A DNA stretch of 64,000 bases from NCBI RefSeq assembly GCF_016461715.1, contig NZ_JAEMUI010000005.1, positions 124,001-188,000 on the forward strand. The letters are read 5' to 3'. The position numbers were made by a program, and so were the translations under genes. Below the pieces are notes generated by a model. The model had not been told where the DNA came from. It saw only the letters and a list, made by a program, of their open reading frames with translations, and made no database searches. Below, piece by piece: positions 27,441 to 38,401 of this stretch (positions are counted from its first letter, which is position 1; every line of letters starts with the position of its first letter). Source of the stretch: Marinomonas spartinae (GTDB lineage: Bacteria; Pseudomonadota; Gammaproteobacteria; Pseudomonadales; Marinomonadaceae).

Positions 27441-27707
27441 TCAATGCAGGATTTTAGGGCGCATTTCCAAATCTTCTAAGTACTCAGCATCGTCTCCAAA
27501 AGCGGATTCATCAGAATAAACAAAGTCTATACCTGCATGAAACATGCATTTAGCCAATTCAAAATACCGCTCTTTTAAGTATGACTTCGTTGTATCGGAA
27601 ATGACCAAGGTGGCCAGCGGCTCAACACTTTCTCCGTCTTCACTTGCTGGTCTCAACACAATGTCGCCATTATCGAGTTCAACAATCTCTAGATAAGATT
27701 CTTTCAT
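27441..27707 (-). CDS. Conserved small protein, PA3009-like (unknown function)
   Basis: The 88-residue acidic protein has no signal or membrane segment. It contains NGDIVLRPASEDGESVEPLA and ends in a cluster of acidic residues. Its place between lexA and topA matches the Pseudomonas gene PA3009, and I think it is the same family, but I cannot test that. It starts 2 bases after the preceding gene and is the last of three co-oriented genes beginning with topA. Confidence 0.78.
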   Translation of the reverse strand: MKESYLEIVELDNGDIVLRPASEDGESVEPLATLVISDTTKSYLKERYFELAKCMFHAGIDFVYSDESAFGDDAEYLEDLEMRPKILH

Positions 27708-27709
27708 AA

Positions 27710-28180
27710 TTAATACTCTGATGATTCTTCTCTAAAACGCAACACCAACTCAACAAGCTTGGACAAGTACAGACCAACTGAAGCACCGGCATCCGATCCT
27801 TTACCAATTATATTGTCCGAACTCATACCAGAAAACGATGTATAGTGACATTCCAACTGGGCAATGAATGCTTGCTCTAATTGATTCAGCCAAGAAAGGG
27901 GTTGTAAAGCAAGATCTGCTAGCTCGCTCAATGTGGGTACCACAACCCCTATCTCTTTCGCTGCATGTTGTAATTTCAAGATATCTAATTCTGATTTCAG
28001 ACTATAAGCCGTTTTGATCTCTTGTAGCAAACCGTTCAAGGCACTGCGAAGGTGAAACAAAGACGCTCCTTCTAGTCCAGCGAGCAACCAAGACTCTTCA
28101 CACTGCTGGCTTTTCTGCAAAAAACGTCGTGCTGCGTCTAACTTCTGGTTGGTAACACTCGCTTGACTAGCGCTACTCAT
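27710..28180 (-). CDS. DUF6586-like protein (PA3010-like, unknown function)
   Basis: A 156-residue, mostly helical soluble protein. The N-terminal [12 protein letters not shown]-type helix and [25 protein letters not shown] stretch fit the DUF6586 family found just downstream of topA in Pseudomonas. Its start overlaps the topA stop by four bases, which implies coupled translation. Function is not known. Confidence 0.78.
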   Translation of the reverse strand: MSSASQASVTNQKLDAARRFLQKSQQCEESWLLAGLEGASLFHLRSALNGLLQEIKTAYSLKSELDILKLQHAAKEIGVVVPTLSELADLALQPLSWLNQLEQAFIAQLECHYTSFSGMSSDNIIGKGSDAGASVGLYLSKLVELVLRFREESSEY

Positions 28181-30807
28181 TTCTTTTTCTTACCTTCTTC
28201 AACAACCCATTTACTACCAACATAGTAAGCTTTCCAGCCCGTTGGCTTTCCTTCTTCTTCGGTCATCACATATTGCTCTTTCGTTTTACGACTATAGCGA
28301 ATCACCGTAGGACGGCCTTCATTATCCTTAACTGGCGCGGTCTTGAAAAAGTGATATTTAGGATCAATCTGATCCATAAACGGCAGCAGTTCTTTCACTA
28401 ACGGCGCACGCGTCTCTCGTTTACGAGGAAACTGACTGGCCGCCAAAAACAGACCTGTTGCTCCATCACGCAATACATAATGGTCATCAACTTTGTCACA
28501 AGCCAAATCTGGCATAGGAACAGGATCCATTTTTGGTGGTGCTGCCTCACCATTTTTCAATAGCTTACGGGTATTTTTACACTCTTCGTTTGTACACCCG
28601 AAGTATTTCCCAAAGCGACCCGTTTTAAGCTGCATTTCGGAGCCACACTTATCACACTCCAGCACTGGGCCATCGTAACCTTTGATTTTAAAGAATCCCT
28701 TCTCTACTTCGTATCCAGAACAAGCAGGGTTATTACCACAAACATGCAGCTTACGATGCTCATCCATCAAATAGCTGTCCATGGCAGAACCACAAATTTT
28801 ACAGCGGCGCTTTCCGATTAGAGCCTTAGATTCCCCTTCTTCATCATCAACCGCAATTGCTTCATCGCCGCGAATCAAATTAATTGTCGCCTTACAACGC
28901 TCTTTGGGCGGTAACGAATAACCGGAACAAGATAAGAACACCCCTGTACTCGCCGTACGGATTTGCATAGGACGAGAGCAAGTCGGACACTCAATATCAG
29001 TCGGTGTCGGCTCGTTAGGCATCATCCCTTCATCTGGCGATTCCGCCTTAGCCAACATACCACTGAAGTCTTTGTAAAACGCATTCAACGTTTTAATCCA
29101 GTCTTTTTTACCTTCTGCAATGTCATCCAGCTGTTCTTCCATCTCAGCAGTAAAGCTAAAATTCATCAAAGAATGGAAGCTATCCACTAGACGCTCGGTA
29201 ACAATATCTCCCATTTTTTCCGCGTAAAAACGACGATTTTCAACACGCACATACCCGCGCTCTTGAATCGTTGAAATGATAGAAGCGTAGGTAGAGGGAC
29301 GACCAATACCACGTTTTTCCAGCTCTTTTACCAAACTGGCTTCGCTAAAGCGTGCGATAGGCTTGGTAAAGTGCTGCTCGGGCAACAAAGAGTCAAGCAC
29401 CAAGGTTTCCCCTTGAGCCACATCTGGTAGGATATTGTCTTCGCCTTTTTTCGCGAACGACTGCATAGCCCGAGTGTAACCATCAAAGCGCAAAATACGC
29501 CCTTTAGCTTTAAATTCGTATTCCCCACTCGTCACCGTAACAGAGGTAGATGTGTACAAAGCTGGCGTCATTTGACATGCCATAAATTGACTACGAATCA
29601 GGTCATAGAGACGATGGGAATCTTTTTCCATGCCCTGCAGATCATCCGGTCGTACGTTCACATCCGATGGACGGATGGCTTCATGGGCTTCTTGGGCACC
29701 CTCTTTACTACTGTAACGTAGTGGCTCTTTCGGTAAATATTTATCACCAAAGTTCGATAAAATATACTCTCGTAGCGCCTCAACCGCTTCAACACTTAAG
29801 TTGGTCGAATCCGTACGCATATATGTGATGTAACCCGCTTCGTATAAGCGCTGGGCAAGCATCATGGTTTTTTTCACACCAAAGCCTAAACGCGTACTCG
29901 CCGCTTGTTGTAACGTCGAGGTGATAAAGGGGGCGGAAGGCTTACTACTGGTCGGCTTATCTTCGCGATTGCTAACGTGATAACTCGCACCATCCAGTCG
30001 GGCCACATGAGCATCAGACTCTTCCTTGCTAACCGGACGATATTCTTTGCCTTGATATTTTACCGCATCAAACTTAATCGATTCTTTCGCTGGCGTTTTT
30101 AGTAACGCTTGCAACTCCCAGAACTCTTCTGGAACAAAGGCGCGAATTTCTTTTTCTCGCTCAACAATTAAGCGTACAGCAACGGACTGAACCCGCCCAG
30201 CAGATAAGCCTCGAGCTACTTTCGCCCAAAGTAAAGGCGACACCATAAAACCTACTACGCGATCTAAGAAACGACGTGCTTGCTGTGCATTAACACGGTT
30301 AATGTCAAGCTCAGAGGGCGTTTCAAACGCGGCTTGAATGGCTTTTTTAGTGATCTCATTAAAGACCACTCTTTTGTAGCGGTTGTCATCACCACCTATG
30401 GCTTCGCGCAAATGCCACGCAATGGCCTCCCCTTCTCTATCCAAATCCGTTGCCAGATAGATCTGATCGGCATTCTTTGCTAAGCGTTTTAGCTCATCAA
30501 CTACCTTCTCTTTGCCTGGCAGCACTTCATAATGGGCTTCCCAGTCATTTTCAGGGTCAATGCCCATGCGAGCGATAAGCTGCTGCTGTGACTTACGACG
30601 CTTATACTCCACCTTTTCTTCAGGGCTCATCTTACGTGTCAAAGCCGCTTGCTTAGCACGCTCTTGAGGCGTTGACTTCGCTGTCGTACCAGAAGGCAAA
30701 TCGCGAATGTGACCCACACTCGACTTAACAACAAAGTCATTGCCTAGGTATTTGTTGATGGTTTTCGCCTTAGCTGGCGATTCCACGATAACCAGTGATT
30801 TTCCCAT
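28177..30807 (-). CDS. topA: DNA topoisomerase I
   Basis: TopA relaxes negative supercoils. The 876-residue protein has an N-terminal TOPRIM domain ([19 protein letters not shown], and the acidic [13 protein letters not shown]), the catalytic tyrosine at about 329 in [11 protein letters not shown], and a C-terminal region with repeated four-cysteine zinc ribbons (about 600-745, such as [13 protein letters not shown] and CDKCGS). Length is like E. coli TopA (865). It is the first gene of a three-gene unit with the DUF6586-like and PA3009-like genes and is divergent from a membrane protein gene. Confidence 0.97.
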   Translation of the reverse strand: MGKSLVIVESPAKAKTINKYLGNDFVVKSSVGHIRDLPSGTTAKSTPQERAKQAALTRKMSPEEKVEYKRRKSQQQLIARMGIDPENDWEAHYEVLPGKEKVVDELKRLAKNADQIYLATDLDREGEAIAWHLREAIGGDDNRYKRVVFNEITKKAIQAAFETPSELDINRVNAQQARRFLDRVVGFMVSPLLWAKVARGLSAGRVQSVAVRLIVEREKEIRAFVPEEFWELQALLKTPAKESIKFDAVKYQGKEYRPVSKEESDAHVARLDGASYHVSNREDKPTSSKPSAPFITSTLQQAASTRLGFGVKKTMMLAQRLYEAGYITYMRTDSTNLSVEAVEALREYILSNFGDKYLPKEPLRYSSKEGAQEAHEAIRPSDVNVRPDDLQGMEKDSHRLYDLIRSQFMACQMTPALYTSTSVTVTSGEYEFKAKGRILRFDGYTRAMQSFAKKGEDNILPDVAQGETLVLDSLLPEQHFTKPIARFSEASLVKELEKRGIGRPSTYASIISTIQERGYVRVENRRFYAEKMGDIVTERLVDSFHSLMNFSFTAEMEEQLDDIAEGKKDWIKTLNAFYKDFSGMLAKAESPDEGMMPNEPTPTDIECPTCSRPMQIRTASTGVFLSCSGYSLPPKERCKATINLIRGDEAIAVDDEEGESKALIGKRRCKICGSAMDSYLMDEHRKLHVCGNNPACSGYEVEKGFFKIKGYDGPVLECDKCGSEMQLKTGRFGKYFGCTNEECKNTRKLLKNGEAAPPKMDPVPMPDLACDKVDDHYVLRDGATGLFLAASQFPRKRETRAPLVKELLPFMDQIDPKYHFFKTAPVKDNEGRPTVIRYSRKTKEQYVMTEEEGKPTGWKAYYVGSKWVVEEGKKKK

Positions 30808-30995
30808 TGAACTGTATAAGCCTTCTTTTTGAGTACGTCTGCAAAATTCGTTTTGCGTAAATTAGTCTTCGGGGCGCTGATATTAAGCAAACACCTTTTA
30901 TATGACAAGTGATCGCTGTATTGTTTCGCATATTATCGCTTGCTGAACTAAGTATTTCTTATTTAACATACTGAATTCATTGCTCAAGGACAATC

Positions 30996-31787
30996 ATGGC
31001 AACACTTCAAATTCTTACTATTGCTTTTTTAATGATCATAGTCGTTCTTTCAGTTGTCATTGGTTCACGTGCCCAACAGAAAGAAAAAGAGTTAACAGAA
31101 CGTCGTTTTAAGCAATTACAACTGACCAATCGAGCGGATCGCGCCGAATATCATCTGCGAGGTCTAAAAGATATTAATACGGACACCATCGTGACCGATG
31201 TGCTTTACGATTATTATCTAGACACACTTCGCGAACTTTTACAATATTCTGACGATCCAGAAAAAGTAGAAGTCCGCATCGCCAAAGCAGAAGAAGATCG
31301 TAATGCATTACCCGTTGAATTTAACCCTGAGCCAGAAGCCCTTAGCTTCCAACAAAAAGCCAATTACAAAGAGCGCCTGACGAAAACAGCTAAAATGTTA
31401 CTTTATCTTCGTCGCCGGGGCCGCATTAGCAACTCCCATTACAAGCTCTGCTATGACTACCTTCGCTGGCTTAATTTATGGGTTCAGTTAAACCGACAAA
31501 TGGTGCAAGCCAACAAAAACTTTAATGGCGGAGATTTGCGCGTTGCACAAACCCTCTATGGCGTTATTTTGTCTCATATCAAGTCCGACTCCATTGAGCG
31601 GCCAGAAAAGAAAGCACTCCAGGATTACGTCATGGATAAGATGAAACGCATCATGCAACCTAAGCTAGACGCCATTAAGGATGCTGAAAACCCAGAAGAA
31701 GTGCTAAGCAAACTGATCCAAAACATTGAAGCAAATAACGATGTGGCCAACATGATCAACAAGCAACTGGATGCAGATAACCAATAG
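30996..31787 (+). CDS. Membrane-anchored helical protein of unknown function
   Basis: The 263-residue protein starts with one membrane helix (about residues 3-23, LQILTIAFLMIIVVLSVVIG) followed by a basic, charge-rich cytoplasmic part predicted to be almost all helix. It is not recognised as any named family. The ATG at 30996 has an AAGGACAATC site. It is divergent from topA and convergent with another small membrane-anchored gene. The gene is clearly real by length, ribosome-binding site and codon use. Confidence 0.85.
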   Translation: MATLQILTIAFLMIIVVLSVVIGSRAQQKEKELTERRFKQLQLTNRADRAEYHLRGLKDINTDTIVTDVLYDYYLDTLRELLQYSDDPEKVEVRIAKAEEDRNALPVEFNPEPEALSFQQKANYKERLTKTAKMLLYLRRRGRISNSHYKLCYDYLRWLNLWVQLNRQMVQANKNFNGGDLRVAQTLYGVILSHIKSDSIERPEKKALQDYVMDKMKRIMQPKLDAIKDAENPEEVLSKLIQNIEANNDVANMINKQLDADNQ

Positions 31788-31870
31788 ACAAAGCCAATTA
31801 ACCAAACATTAAACGTGTGATCAGCTGTTTGTTTGACCACATGTTTGTTTACCCTTCAGTCTTCCCAGTT

Positions 31871-32356
31871 TCAAATCAAGGACGGCTTTGCTAAAGAATG
31901 GGCCAACCTTGAAATCAGTTTAACGGTATCCTCGTCTCCTTTTTCCTCATCCCAGTACACTGATACGCCGTCTTTATTGATCTTAATAGCCGTGGCAACA
32001 CCGGATAATGTCAACAAATCTTGCTTATCCTGATCGGTTAAATTTAGCTCTTTACTCATCCACCAGCTTGACACGACAGGAAGGTATTTCCATACCTCAT
32101 AAGAGATCAACCAAAGTTCTTCTTCAATTAAATCAAGCGGTTTGTCTCGAAATAAGCAATAAGCATAAAATTTTTGCACGTCTTTTGACTTATCCCACTT
32201 GTCAGGTAGCCCGATTGATGTAAGCTGAACAGTAAGTTTTAATTGTCGTGCGTTCATTCGTAGTTCTCCCAAACGCCGCTCTCGTTTGGTAGGGAGAATC
32301 CATGAGGCTGCTCCCATAATGGATAACGTAATAAAAATAATGATCGCTAATTTCAT
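31871..32356 (-). CDS. Small membrane-anchored protein of unknown function
   Basis: The 161-residue protein has an N-terminal membrane helix (about 2-21, KLAIIIFITLSIMGAASWIL), then a basic TKRERRLGELRMNARQL segment that should face the cytoplasm, and a soluble domain with several tryptophans (EEELWLISYEVWKYLP, VSSWWMSKE). An AAGGTGT site precedes the ATG. Its position between topA and a universal stress gene resembles a Pseudomonas neighbourhood, but a family assignment is not possible here. Confidence 0.82.
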   Translation of the reverse strand: MKLAIIIFITLSIMGAASWILPTKRERRLGELRMNARQLKLTVQLTSIGLPDKWDKSKDVQKFYAYCLFRDKPLDLIEEELWLISYEVWKYLPVVSSWWMSKELNLTDQDKQDLLTLSGVATAIKINKDGVSVYWDEEKGDEDTVKLISRLAHSLAKPSLI

Positions 32357-32447
32357 ACACCTTGCTCGTTACATATAGACTAAAATAAATAGAAACTGAT
32401 ATTCGCATTTAAGCACTTAAAATCAGCATCCAAACTGGAGGTATCCT

Positions 32448-32885
32448 ATGTTGTACCAAAAAATACTACTTGCCATTGATCTAACTGACGAGAGCATTAA
32501 AGTCGCCAACAAAGCAGCCGAACTGTCTAAGGCCATGGGAGCCGAACTCATCATTGTACACGTTATTGAGTCTCTCAATTACGCTTATGGAGGCGATGTC
32601 CCGATTGACATCACTGACATACAAAATCAGCTTAAAGACACGGCGAAAGAACGCATGGCCGTCTTGGAAGGCCAAATCGACGTACCTGTCAAAGAAACCT
32701 GTGTCACTCAAGGTGGCATCGAAAGTGAAATCCACCGCATTGCAGAAGAAAAAGGCGTCGACGTTATCGTTGTTGGCAGTCACGGCCGTCATGGCCTAGC
32801 TCTTTTATTAGGCTCGACTGCCAATGGCGTACTTCATGGTGCACCATGTGATGTGCTAGCCGTTCGCGTTCACCGCAGCGAATAA
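32448..32885 (+). CDS. uspA: Universal stress protein (UspA family)
   Basis: A 145-residue single-domain Usp. It starts with YQKILLAIDLTDES, has the VDVIVVGSHGRHG stretch and the ATP-binding motif G-2x-G-9x-G-S/T (GSHGRHGLALLLGSTAN, about 115-131), so it probably binds ATP. A GGAGG site precedes the ATG. Usp proteins are induced by starvation and stress; no partner gene is nearby. The symbol denotes the family rather than strict orthology to E. coli uspA. Confidence 0.9.
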   Translation: MLYQKILLAIDLTDESIKVANKAAELSKAMGAELIIVHVIESLNYAYGGDVPIDITDIQNQLKDTAKERMAVLEGQIDVPVKETCVTQGGIESEIHRIAEEKGVDVIVVGSHGRHGLALLLGSTANGVLHGAPCDVLAVRVHRSE

Positions 32886-32939
32886 CACTTTCAACCAGCA
32901 TCACTTGAGTAACTTCCAGTATTCAAGTCGCTCCCAGTA

Positions 32940-32975
32940 AAAAAGGCGATGCCAATTAAAAACATCGCCTTTTTA
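32940..32975. terminator. Bidirectional terminator between uspA and cysS
   Basis: A stem of about 12 bases (AAAAAGGCGATG with CATCGCCTTTTT) with an 11-base loop, flanked by A and T runs, lies between convergent uspA and cysS and can serve both. Confidence 0.88.
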
Positions 32976-33007
32976 TCTACTAGATGTTACGAAAAAACCT
33001 CAAGCCA

Positions 33008-34390
33008 CTAATGGCGTGTCCACGTTGTTCCTTCGCGACTATCCAACAGCTCAATGCCTTGTCTTGCCAACTCATCACGAATTTCATCACTGCGAGCAAA
33101 GTTTTTATCTTTGCGGGCTTGTGTACGTTCATCGATCAACGCCTGAATCGCCGCTTCATCTAATCCTTCTGACAAAGTGCTGTTTTGCAAGAAATACTCA
33201 GGATCCTGACCAAGTAGCCCCAGCAACTCCGCTAATGCTCGCAATTCCGCCGCTAACTTAGGTGCCATTGTCGGCGACTCCGTTTTAGCTTTATTCAATT
33301 CGCGAACCAATTCAAATAGAACAGACACTGCTACAGCGGTATTGAAGTCGTCTTTCATCGCGTCTTCAAAACGCTCAGTAAATTTGGTCGGCTCATAGGA
33401 ATCAGCAACCTCTTGTTGGCGTAGCGCTGTGTAAAGACGCTCCAGCGCCACTTTCGCCTCCTGCAAACTTTGATCCGAGTAATCAATTGGGCTGCGATAC
33501 TGGCTCGACACCATTAGGTATCGAATCACCTCTGGATTAAATTTCGCTAACACATCGCGAACCGTGAAGAAATTACCTAATGACTTAGACATTTTCTCAT
33601 TGTTCACACGCACGGCACCACAGTGCATCCAATAGTTAACATAATCCTTACCCGTTGCCGCTTCAGACTGAGCAATTTCGTTTTCATGGTGAGGAAACTT
33701 AAGATCAGGCCCCCCACCATGGATATCAAAATGACTCCCTAGGCAACTCGTCGACATGGCAGAGCATTCAATATGCCAGCCAGGACGGCCTTTCCCCCAT
33801 GGGGAATCCCACGCGACCTCACCTTCTTTTGCGGGCTTCCACAATACAAAATCAGCGGGATGCTCTTTCGATGCCTCCACTTCAATACGTGCACCAGCGA
33901 GCATATCTTCAAGCTTACGATTGTTTAGCTTTCCGTAATCTTTGAATTTAGCCGCGCGATAGTACACATCACCAGAAGCGCCCTGATAAGCAAATCCTTT
34001 ATCAACTAAGATGCTTACCATATCAATGATTTCTTGCATGAACTCTGTGGCTTTGGGCTCACGATCAGGCATTTTATTACCCAACGCCAACTCATCTTCA
34101 CGTTGAGCCGCGATCATGCGCTCAGTCAGTGCCTGAGTCGACTCATTATTCTCTTCCGCACGTTTGATAATTTTGTCATCGACATCCGTAATATTGCGAA
34201 TATAGGTCAAATCATAACCAAGGTGACGGATAAAACGTGAGATAATATCGAAGGAAATCATCGCGCGAGCATGCCCAATGTGACAGAAGTCATACACGGT
34301 ATTGCCACAGACATACATACCGACTTTGCCTTCGACAATGGGTTTGAAAATTTCTTTTTTGCCCGTTAGGGTGTTATAAATCTTCAACAT
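33008..34390 (-). CDS. cysS: Cysteinyl-tRNA synthetase
   Basis: CysS charges tRNA-Cys. From the ATG at 34390 the protein is 460 residues (E. coli 461), starting MLKIYNTLTGKKEIFKP. It has the zinc Cys28 in YVCGNTVYD, the HIGH motif at 37-40 and KMSKS in EKMSKSLGN (about 267). The longer frame to 34432 lies inside glnS and is not needed; an AAGGAAAG site precedes 34390. It starts 4 bases after glnS, giving a glnS-cysS unit. Confidence 0.97.
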   Translation of the reverse strand: MLKIYNTLTGKKEIFKPIVEGKVGMYVCGNTVYDFCHIGHARAMISFDIISRFIRHLGYDLTYIRNITDVDDKIIKRAEENNESTQALTERMIAAQREDELALGNKMPDREPKATEFMQEIIDMVSILVDKGFAYQGASGDVYYRAAKFKDYGKLNNRKLEDMLAGARIEVEASKEHPADFVLWKPAKEGEVAWDSPWGKGRPGWHIECSAMSTSCLGSHFDIHGGGPDLKFPHHENEIAQSEAATGKDYVNYWMHCGAVRVNNEKMSKSLGNFFTVRDVLAKFNPEVIRYLMVSSQYRSPIDYSDQSLQEAKVALERLYTALRQQEVADSYEPTKFTERFEDAMKDDFNTAVAVSVLFELVRELNKAKTESPTMAPKLAAELRALAELLGLLGQDPEYFLQNSTLSEGLDEAAIQALIDERTQARKDKNFARSDEIRDELARQGIELLDSREGTTWTRH

Positions 34391-34394
34391 GCTC

Positions 34395-36068
34395 TTACTT
34401 TCCTTTTGCTTCGATTTTCGCCCAAGAATCACGTAACGTTACAGTACGGTTAAAGACCATACCCTCTTCTTTCAAATCGCGACAAAAATACCCTTCACGC
34501 TCAAACTGAAAGCCCTGACCTTTTTGCGCAGAAACAAGAGACGGTTCCACTTTCGCATTGGTTAAAACAGTCAATGACTCAGGGTTGATAAAATCTAAAA
34601 AGGTTTTGTCTTCATAATTCGCATCAGGCGCTTCATTAACAAACAAGCGGTCATACAAATTCACGGTGGCATCAACAGCATGTTTTGCACTCACCCAATG
34701 GATCACCCCTTTTGGTTTATAGTCTTCTGGGTTAACCCCCAAGGTGTTCTCATCGTAGCGGCATAGCAGTTCAACCACTTCACCCGCTTCGTTCTTAATC
34801 GCCTCATCACAGGTAATCACATAACCACCACGTAGACGAACTGCACCATCCAATGTTAAACGCTTCCACTTGCGAGGAGGTACTTCTGCAAAGTCTGCCG
34901 CATCAATATAGAGCGATTTACTGAACGGCACCTCACGAGTGCCAGCTTCTTCATTTTTCGGATGATTACTGACTGTGAAGATTTCTTCTTTGTCTTCTGG
35001 GTAGTTGGTCAACGTTACTTTAATGGGGTTCAAAACCGCCATGGCACGGTTAGCATTCGCATCCAAATCTTCACGAATCGCGTGTTCAAGCATACCCACA
35101 TCAACCACGCTGTCCGATTTTGTAACACCAATACGTTCACAGAAATTGCGAATAGATTGAGCCGTATAACCACGTCGACGAAGACCGGAAATGGTTGGCA
35201 TACGAGGATCATCCCAACCGTCTACATGCTTCTCATCCACCAACTGTTTGAGTTTACGTTTACTGGTCACGGTGTAGTTCAAATTCAACCGAGCAAATTC
35301 GATTTGCTGAGGATGAACGGTTTTTAGGGTTTCCAACACCCAATCATATAATGGACGATGATCTTGGAATTCCAACGTACAAATGGAATGCGTTACCCCT
35401 TCAATGGCATCCGACAAACAATGAGTAAAATCGTACATTGGGTAAACGCACCATTTATCACCAGTTTGGTGGTGATGAACGTGACGAACACGATAAATAA
35501 TCGGATCACGAAGATTAATGTTTGGGCTGGCCATATCAATTTTGGCCCGCAACACCACTTCACCATCTTTGTATTTGCCGTTTTTCATGTCCATAAAAAT
35601 GGCCATATTTTCTTCCACGGTACGATCACGGTACGGGCTGTTTTTACCCGGCTCTTTCAAGGTGCCACGGTATTCACGCATTTGCTCGCCATTCAACTCA
35701 CATGCGTAAGCTTTACCGGCTTGCACAAGTTGAACCGCATAGTCAAACAGTTGGTCAAAATAGTCAGAAGCAAACTTGGGCTGATCTTTCCACTCAAAGC
35801 CTAACCACTCGACATCGTGCTTAATAGACTCAATGTACTCAACACTCTCTTTTTCAGGGTTGGTATCGTCAAAACGTAGATTACATTGCCCATTGTAACG
35901 TTGCGCTACGCCGAAGTTTAGACAGATAGATTTAGCATGACCAATGTGTAAATAGCCATTTGGCTCAGGTGGGAAGCGCGTTAGCACCTTGCCTCCATGC
36001 TTTCCTGATTCGTTATCTTTATCAATGATTTGGGTAATGAAATTACCTGGTTTTGACGTTTCTGACAT
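34395..36068 (-). CDS. glnS: Glutaminyl-tRNA synthetase
   Basis: GlnS charges tRNA-Gln directly. The 557-residue class I synthetase (E. coli 554) has the [16 protein letters not shown] motif (about 33-48) and the KMSKS-like VTSKRKL (about 266-272), with the anticodon-binding beta barrels in the C-terminal half. Presence of GlnS means the organism need not rely on transamidation of Glu-tRNA-Gln. It is upstream of cysS in the same unit. Confidence 0.97.
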   Translation of the reverse strand: MSETSKPGNFITQIIDKDNESGKHGGKVLTRFPPEPNGYLHIGHAKSICLNFGVAQRYNGQCNLRFDDTNPEKESVEYIESIKHDVEWLGFEWKDQPKFASDYFDQLFDYAVQLVQAGKAYACELNGEQMREYRGTLKEPGKNSPYRDRTVEENMAIFMDMKNGKYKDGEVVLRAKIDMASPNINLRDPIIYRVRHVHHHQTGDKWCVYPMYDFTHCLSDAIEGVTHSICTLEFQDHRPLYDWVLETLKTVHPQQIEFARLNLNYTVTSKRKLKQLVDEKHVDGWDDPRMPTISGLRRRGYTAQSIRNFCERIGVTKSDSVVDVGMLEHAIREDLDANANRAMAVLNPIKVTLTNYPEDKEEIFTVSNHPKNEEAGTREVPFSKSLYIDAADFAEVPPRKWKRLTLDGAVRLRGGYVITCDEAIKNEAGEVVELLCRYDENTLGVNPEDYKPKGVIHWVSAKHAVDATVNLYDRLFVNEAPDANYEDKTFLDFINPESLTVLTNAKVEPSLVSAQKGQGFQFEREGYFCRDLKEEGMVFNRTVTLRDSWAKIEAKGK

Positions 36069-36217
36069 GTTTGATGTAAGTCCCGATTAATATTCGTCTA
36101 ACAATAATTGTTACTTTGATCGCCAAGTATATATTATTTAGGTTTCCCTTGGATATTGAGCGTAAAATCTTTTTGTCTCTTTTTCTTCGGGTAACTTATT
36201 GACGAGCCCCCTCTTTC

Positions 36218-36538
36218 TTACCAATACTTCGCCACAAAAAATACCAGCACTCCAACGACAATAGTCAACAGCTGATGCTGACGCCAAACCCCCACAGTAA
36301 ACGCTGCAATGGCTCCTAACAGCCAAGGATTATCCAGCGAAATATCTAGATGCTTGTTTGGCATTAAAACCATGGGCGTGATAATCGCAGTCAACACAGC
36401 CACAGGCACAAACTTCAATGCTTTCTCAACAAAAGCAGGCATAACAACCTTATCTGCTCGAGCAAACAAGACAAAACGCACTCCAAAAGTCACTATAAAC
36501 ATACCAGCAATAATCAAAACATAATCGGGCAATGTCAT
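36218..36538 (-). CDS. azlD: AzlD family branched-chain amino acid exporter subunit
   Basis: A 106-residue membrane protein with three or four hydrophobic segments (for example YVLIIAGMFIVTFGVRFVLF at the start). This is the small AzlD/YgaH subunit that works with AzlC in amino acid export. Its start overlaps azlC by four bases. It is the last of three overlapping genes with the MarR-GNAT regulator gene first. Confidence 0.9.
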   Translation of the reverse strand: MTLPDYVLIIAGMFIVTFGVRFVLFARADKVVMPAFVEKALKFVPVAVLTAIITPMVLMPNKHLDISLDNPWLLGAIAAFTVGVWRQHQLLTIVVGVLVFFVAKYW

Positions 36539-37269
36539 GATTTCACCTCCTGAACACCTTTATCATTTTGTGACGCAGGCTTCACCATTACATCCGCGAC
36601 AACGCCCATCAAAACACCAATTAATGCAGACACCAGCAAACCTAAATTATTGGGTAACCCAGATAACAAAATGGAAGATCCCCCCGCACAGACAAGACAC
36701 AACCAAAACGACTTGTGCTTTAAATAAGGAGTAATAATGCCAATAAAAGTGGCGACCATCGCGAACTCTAATCCCCAGTCGCTCATTCCCGGAATCAGTT
36801 CACCCGTTAAAATCCCCAGCAGTGTGGTCAGATTCCACATGACATAAAACGATAAAAAAGACCCCAGATACACTTTATAGCCTGTGGCTTCGTTGACAGC
36901 CCCCACTGAATACATTGGTCGAACCGCCGCATAAGTCTCATCAATGAGTCCAAAGCCCATAATAAAGCGTATGGGTAGGGGCAAATGACGAACAAATTTC
37001 ACCATGTCAGCGGCATACAAGAGGTGACGTAGATTAACGATAAAAGTCGTTGAAACAATGACCCAGATAGGCGCATGTAGGGCAATTAACCCAAGGGCAA
37101 CAAACTGAGCAGACCCTGCAAACACAATAGCCGACATCGCAATGGCAAACCAAGGACTCAAACCATGACTAGATGCTAGAGAACCAAATAACAAACCGAA
37201 CGGTATACCTCCAACAATCATTGGAATGGAAGCAACAAAACCACGGCGCATTTCCTTAAAGGTACTCAT
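36535..37269 (-). CDS. azlC: AzlC family branched-chain amino acid permease
   Basis: The 244-residue protein has multiple membrane helices. It contains the AzlC signature SIPMIVGGIPFGLLFG (about 14-29) and FAGSAQFVALGLI (about 50-62). AzlCD-type (YgaZH in E. coli) systems export valine and related amino acids. It overlaps both neighbours by four bases, so all three genes should be made together. Confidence 0.92.
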   Translation of the reverse strand: MSTFKEMRRGFVASIPMIVGGIPFGLLFGSLASSHGLSPWFAIAMSAIVFAGSAQFVALGLIALHAPIWVIVSTTFIVNLRHLLYAADMVKFVRHLPLPIRFIMGFGLIDETYAAVRPMYSVGAVNEATGYKVYLGSFLSFYVMWNLTTLLGILTGELIPGMSDWGLEFAMVATFIGIITPYLKHKSFWLCLVCAGGSSILLSGLPNNLGLLVSALIGVLMGVVADVMVKPASQNDKGVQEVKS

Positions 37270-38237
37270 ATATGATCACCCAATGATTTTTCCATATAGA
37301 CATCCGCCCTTTCATATGGAGAAGCGTAAGGAAAGGCTTTTTCCACAAAGCCATTTTTGTCGTAGAGTCGTCGTGCCGCCGTCAAACAAGATGCAGTCTC
37401 TAACGTCAACTTAGACAGATGATTATGTTCAGCAAACTCAAACACCTGAGACAATAACCCTTGGGCAACCCCCTTTCCTTGGCAATGTTCCGCTACGCCT
37501 AACTTACATACCTCACCACTGCGCTTGTTACTGGATGAAGTGTCATGGGATGGCACAAAGGCTATGGCGCCAACAACAGAGTCAAATGTTGGCGTCTTTC
37601 TTATGGCTACCCAAACCCTACCACCTTTATCAATAATTTCTCGTTGTGGATGACTCAGTAACTCATGATCCTTCTCTGTTATCTGATCAGGAAAATAGCG
37701 TTTTAACCATGCCATATTTAGGTCATAAAAGGCTCGCTCATATTTTTTTGCAAGCGGCACAATCGCAATTGTCCCCAAACGATCCATGACTTTATCCGCA
37801 AGACTGCCACTAAAGAGTTGTTTCTCCAGTTCAGATAACCCCTCCATAAAGTGGCTACTTGAAAAATTCGTCATATTTTCTATGACCACTTTCATTTCTT
37901 CTAGAATTGGCTCTACCCGCTGCATTGCCTGGATACCATGTTCTGATAGCTTCAATAAAGAGCGTCGCTGGTCTTGAGTATCAAGGGTTTTCTCAAGCAA
38001 GCACTCCTTTGTCATTTTGGTAACTTGCTTGCTGACAGCGGGATGACTAAGCCTTAGCCTTTCGGCAATTTCAACGACCGATAACCCACCGACATGCTGT
38101 AACAAGCGAAGAATCGGAAAATACGTCGACGATATAGGGATATCGCACTGCAAATAAATCGATTGAACCTCACTAAACAGATCATCACTTAGCCTCTTTA
38201 GACGACTCCCTAAGGTTAATACACCAAATTGCTCCAC
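37266..38237 (-). CDS. MarR-type regulator fused to GNAT acetyltransferase
   Basis: This is a 323-residue fusion. The N-terminal part (about 1-150) is a MarR winged helix (GGLSVVEIAERLRLSHPAVSKQVTKM). The C-terminal part (about 165-320) is a GNAT acetyltransferase with the acetyl-CoA loop EHCQGKGVAQGLL (about 260-272) and AARRLYDKNGF at the end. Such fusions are known in bacteria. Being first in an operon with azlC and azlD suggests it controls export of, and may modify, an amino acid or related compound. This is inference. Confidence 0.88.
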   Translation of the reverse strand: MEQFGVLTLGSRLKRLSDDLFSEVQSIYLQCDIPISSTYFPILRLLQHVGGLSVVEIAERLRLSHPAVSKQVTKMTKECLLEKTLDTQDQRRSLLKLSEHGIQAMQRVEPILEEMKVVIENMTNFSSSHFMEGLSELEKQLFSGSLADKVMDRLGTIAIVPLAKKYERAFYDLNMAWLKRYFPDQITEKDHELLSHPQREIIDKGGRVWVAIRKTPTFDSVVGAIAFVPSHDTSSSNKRSGEVCKLGVAEHCQGKGVAQGLLSQVFEFAEHNHLSKLTLETASCLTAARRLYDKNGFVEKAFPYASPYERADVYMEKSLGDHI

Positions 38238-38401
38238 TTTCGCCCCCTCCAGCTTACCAACAACATAATCGACTTAGCGTCATATCAAAAAATACGTAAC
38301 CAGTTACGCAAATAATTTACCTTAACTCTTTCGAGCTTTCAACATCTGTTTTTTTCAATTGAATTTTTCATGATTTCTAGTTCGATTTATCGGCCTTCTG
38401 C

